Assembly: GCA_034669145.1 (NCBI GenBank)
Contig: JAXDNY010000281.1
Location: 143,122-207,121 of the forward strand
Length of the DNA: 64,000 nt
Reading direction: 5' to 3'
Source of the DNA: PALSA-894 sp034669145
GTDB taxonomy: Bacteria > Pseudomonadota > Alphaproteobacteria > Rhizobiales > Xanthobacteraceae
Under the pieces are notes generated by a model. That model did no database searches. It was not told the origin of the DNA and saw nothing but the letters and a program-made list of their open reading frames with translations. The translations under genes were made by a program, and so were the position numbers. This document shows, one piece after another, positions 61,587-64,000 of this stretch (position 1 is its first letter; each line of letters begins with the position of its first letter).

Positions 61587-62957
61587 TCATTGTTTCGCCG
61601 GCACATACGTCCGCATCTTGCCCGGATTAAGCAGCCCGTACGGGTCCGCCTCTGCCTTCATCCCCAGTTGATCCGCGCCGGTGGACTTGTGCCTTGTCCC
61701 GTCCTCCAGCGTGTAGACATGCGGGTTGGCGATGAACACGCCGTTCGCCTCATGCAGCGCGATGATCTCGTTCAGCCGTTCCTCGGTGGTGTAGCGCACG
61801 ATCGGCAGCGCCGAGCACGTGACGCGCCCGGCAAAGCGGATGAACTCGGTGTGTGGCAGCACCTCGTCGGGAAACATCTCGGCCATCTGCCGCACCGAAT
61901 CGATCACGCGGTCATGGGGGAACAGGCACTGCAGGTAGGTGATGGTGCGGTCCTGCTTCAGCCACTGCAACGTCGTGTGGTTCCAGGTGTATTCGTACAG
62001 CGGCTCCTTGCCTGCTGAGTCGTCGTGCGCCTGCTCGTAGGTGATGGTGCCGCGCGTGCCGAGCATCGCCTTGAAGCTTTCCAGCGACGGCTCGGCGATC
62101 ATGCAGAAGATGACGTGCTTGCCCTCGGGGCAGTGTTTCTTCAGCGCCGGGAAGTGGATCGGAATCGGCCAGATCATCGGCGTGATCAGCTTTTTCACCA
62201 CGCCGTCGGCCAGCGCAACGTCGTAGCCGAATTGCATGGCCTCGAAGAAATCGTCGAACGTCACGATCACGTCGACCCACGGCCAGGCCGGCGCCAGCGG
62301 CATTTCCAGCGCCGTGATGATGCCGGTGGTGCCATAGGCGCGGTTGACCTTTTGCGCCGCATCGGTGCGCAACTCGATCACGCGTGGCGCTTCCTCGAGC
62401 GTGACGACCCGCGCCGCCAGAATATTGCCCGGCTCGCGCAGGCCGCCGTAGTTGATCGAGCCGATGCCGCCCGAGCCGCCGCCGACGAAGCCGCCGATCG
62501 TCGCCATGCGCTTGGTGGAGGGATGCATGCGCAGCTCAAAACCGTTCGGCCGGGTGGCGGCATCGAGGTCGTTCATCTTGATGCCGGGCTCGCAGCGCAC
62601 GATGCCGGGCTTCTGCCACTCGATTTTCGTCATGTTGGTGAGATCGAGCAGCACGCCGCCTTCCAACGGCACCGCCTGGCCGTAGTTGCCGGTGGCCGCG
62701 CCGCGCGGCGTCAAGGGAATGCGCAGCTTGGCGCAGGCAGCAGCCACGGCGATCACGTCGGCCTCGTCGCGCGGCGTCGCGACCACGTCGGCCGACTTGC
62801 CGTGCAGCTGCTTGTTGAGCACGGGCGAGTACCAGAAGTAATCGCGCGAGCGTAAGCGCACCCGCTGCATGTCGGTCATCACCGGCACGTCGCCGATCAT
62901 GCCGAGGAAGCGGTCGATATCGTAGCGGGCGGTGGTTGCAGCGGCGGTCGCGGGCAT
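61587..62957 (-). CDS. FAD-binding oxidoreductase (VAO/GlcD-like)
   Basis: A 456-residue flavoprotein with an FAD_binding_4 domain: TPRGAATGNYGQAVPLEGGV near residues 80-99, GIKMNDLDAATRPNGFEL, and ATIGGFVGGGSGGIGSINYG near 153-172. The C-terminal cap domain continues to a short tail. Relatives oxidise 2-hydroxy acids, alcohols or aldoses. The ATG at 62957 has GGAGGA upstream. It is divergent from the binding-protein gene at 63256 and heads the transcript with the flavoprotein and creatininase-family genes. Confidence 0.87.
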   Translation of the reverse strand: MPATAAATTARYDIDRFLGMIGDVPVMTDMQRVRLRSRDYFWYSPVLNKQLHGKSADVVATPRDEADVIAVAAACAKLRIPLTPRGAATGNYGQAVPLEGGVLLDLTNMTKIEWQKPGIVRCEPGIKMNDLDAATRPNGFELRMHPSTKRMATIGGFVGGGSGGIGSINYGGLREPGNILAARVVTLEEAPRVIELRTDAAQKVNRAYGTTGIITALEMPLAPAWPWVDVIVTFDDFFEAMQFGYDVALADGVVKKLITPMIWPIPIHFPALKKHCPEGKHVIFCMIAEPSLESFKAMLGTRGTITYEQAHDDSAGKEPLYEYTWNHTTLQWLKQDRTITYLQCLFPHDRVIDSVRQMAEMFPDEVLPHTEFIRFAGRVTCSALPIVRYTTEERLNEIIALHEANGVFIANPHVYTLEDGTRHKSTGADQLGMKAEADPYGLLNPGKMRTYVPAKQ

Positions 62958-63060
62958 CAGGGTCCTCCGGTCAGGCGCAAAACTGGCATCCGGTCCGGCG
63001 CAAAGCAATCAGGCGCGGCGGGCCCTCAACCGGCATCCGCGCAACCTGAAAGCGTGGCGT

Positions 63061-63165
63061 CCCCTGTGGGTTACGGGGCCGGTTTCCGGCCTGCCTCTTA
63101 CCTGGGCAGGCGGGTGCTGTATCCTTGGGCATGAAAGGCGGGCCGCAGGCGTTTCAACGGCCCGC
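63061..63165 (+). other. Hairpin-rich leader upstream of the binding-protein gene
   Basis: Within the 298-base divergent space 62958-63255 four stems follow one another: CCCC/GGGG at 63061-63078, GGCCGG/CCGGCC at 63077-63091, GCCTGCC/GGCAGGC at 63089-63111 and GCGGGCC/GGCCCGC at 63138-63165. Stems 2 and 3 share bases and would exclude each other. Not matched to a known riboswitch; the rest of the space shows no gene. Confidence 0.45.
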
Positions 63166-63255
63166 GGACACGCTAGAACACGGCATATCTGTTGCTAGGA
63201 ATGCCCTTGGTCTCAGCCGCCCTCTTGGGCGCGTTTGAAGTGAAAGGATCGGCCC

Positions 63256-64000
63256 ATGAAATATCGCATCGACCGCCGCAAAGCCCTCGGCCTGATGGGC
63301 GGCGCCGCCCTCGTGGCGGTCCCGGGCGCGCGCGTGTCCGCGCAGACGCTCGACAAGGTGAGCTACCAGACCAATTGGCGCGCGCAGGCCGAGCACGGCG
63401 GCTTCTATCTCGCGGCCGTCAACGGCATCTACAAGAAACACGGCATCGAGTGCGACGTCCGCCAGGGCGGGCCGCAGCAGAACCCCTCGCAGCTACTCCT
63501 CGGCGGGCGCGTCGACATGATCATGTCGAACTCGTTCGAGGGTATCAATTACGTGAAGGAGAACCTGCCGTTCCTCGTGATCGCCTCGATCTTCCAAAAA
63601 GACCCGCAGGTGATCATCTCGCATCCCGGCGTCGGCCATGACAGCTTCGAGCAGCTCAAGGGCAAGCCGATCCTGGTCGGCGCGGGCGGGCGCGTCAGCT
63701 ATTGGCCATTCCTGAAAGCGCGGTTCGGCTACACCGAGGAGCAGGCACGTCCTTACACCTTCAACATGGCGCCGTTCCTCGCCGACAAGCAGCTCTCGCA
63801 GCAGGGCTTCGTGTCGTCCGAGCCTTATGTGATCATGCAGGCCGGCGTGCAGCCGGTGGTGCACCTGATCGCTGACGCAGGCTTCGGCAACTACAACACG
63901 ACGATCAATATCTCGGCGAAGATGGCGGCCGAGAAGAAGGACGTGGTGCAGCGCTTCGTCACCGCCTCGCTCGAAGGCTGGGCCGAATACATGAAGGGCG
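63256..64000 (+). CDS. NMT1/THI5-type ABC transporter substrate-binding protein (3' end outside window)
   Basis: The first 248 residues of a periplasmic binding protein; the frame runs off the window. The N-terminus YRIDRRKALGLMGGAA is a Tat-type signal ending near VSAQT at about residue 32. The body has VSYQTNWRAQAEHGGFYLA and GGRVDMIMSNSFEGINYV, as in NMT1/THI5-like proteins that bind pyrimidines or similar compounds. AAAGGATC lies just before the ATG. It probably begins an uptake operon serving the deaminase/amidohydrolase cluster. Confidence 0.87.
   Translation, partial: MKYRIDRRKALGLMGGAALVAVPGARVSAQTLDKVSYQTNWRAQAEHGGFYLAAVNGIYKKHGIECDVRQGGPQQNPSQLLLGGRVDMIMSNSFEGINYVKENLPFLVIASIFQKDPQVIISHPGVGHDSFEQLKGKPILVGAGGRVSYWPFLKARFGYTEEQARPYTFNMAPFLADKQLSQQGFVSSEPYVIMQAGVQPVVHLIADAGFGNYNTTINISAKMAAEKKDVVQRFVTASLEGWAEYMKG

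Noticed and set aside
62958..63255. TPP riboswitch before the NMT1/THI5-type binding protein
   Set aside because: The thi-box cores (CTGAGA and ACCTGATC-like) are absent.

Overview
The window reads as chromosomal DNA of a high-GC alphaproteobacterium of the Hyphomicrobiales, most like the Bradyrhizobium/Rhodopseudomonas group. The basis is the imuA-imuB-dnaE2 cassette with an alphaproteobacterial GTTC-N7-GTTC LexA box, the dense packing of genes with 4-base stop/start overlaps, the very large share of solute uptake systems, and several families of dispersed palindromic repeats between genes. No rRNA, tRNA, transposase, phage gene or CRISPR array was seen, and no recognisable transcription factor.

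Layout: (1) 1-8655, minus strand: CoA-transferase, CitE-like lyase, metallo-beta-lactamase-fold hydrolase, a complete branched-chain-type ABC transporter (livKHMGF) and an isocitrate lyase/PEP mutase-type lyase. (2) 8650-10735: a PQQ-type sugar dehydrogenase between two direct repeats; the second repeat carries a decayed copy of the start of the CoA-transferase gene. (3) 10743-16287, minus: a peptide/nickel-type ABC transporter. (4) 16441-21638, plus: two acyl-CoA dehydrogenases, an ADP-forming acyl-CoA synthetase alpha subunit, an enoyl-CoA hydratase and a racemase-like protein. (5) 21630-25241, minus: alpha/beta hydrolase, two beta-hydroxyacid dehydrogenases and a MetE-like zinc protein. (6) 25371-29988: small orphan protein, VOC protein, a 4,5-dihydroxyphthalate decarboxylase-like protein with an HpcH aldolase, and divergently a 4-oxalomesaconate hydratase (LigJ) with a medium-chain oxidoreductase; this looks like lower-pathway breakdown of protocatechuate- or phthalate-type aromatic acids. 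(7) 30120-36291, plus: an iron/thiamine-type ABC transporter with one permease, one ATPase and three tandem binding proteins. (8) 36278-38152: orphan TctC-type binding protein and an SDR without the usual Tyr/Lys. (9) 38283-41555, plus: NitT/TauT-type ABC transporter with two different permeases. (10) 41656-46369: FAD oxidoreductase, and divergently a second MetE-like/dehydrogenase pair with a cupin and a hydratase. (11) 46461-51008, plus: a second livKHMGF operon. (12) 51121-52011: orphan binding protein. (13) 52086-57956: SOS mutasome. (14) 58054-64000: RidA-like protein, cytosine deaminase, creatininase-family amidohydrolase, quinone reductase-like flavoprotein, FAD oxidase and the start of another binding protein, a set suited to nitrogen-heterocycle use.

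Taken together the region is a catabolic and uptake territory: about 27 of some 61 genes are transporter parts, and most of the others are CoA-, aldolase-, dehydrogenase- or amidohydrolase-type enzymes placed next to them. The most unusual signals are structural: palindromic repeats whose stems differ in sequence but remain complementary, repeat arms that supply the stop codons of several unrelated genes, and two repeat elements carried in frame inside imuB. Among proteins, the twice-occurring MetE-like plus beta-hydroxyacid dehydrogenase module is the best candidate for an undescribed pathway.
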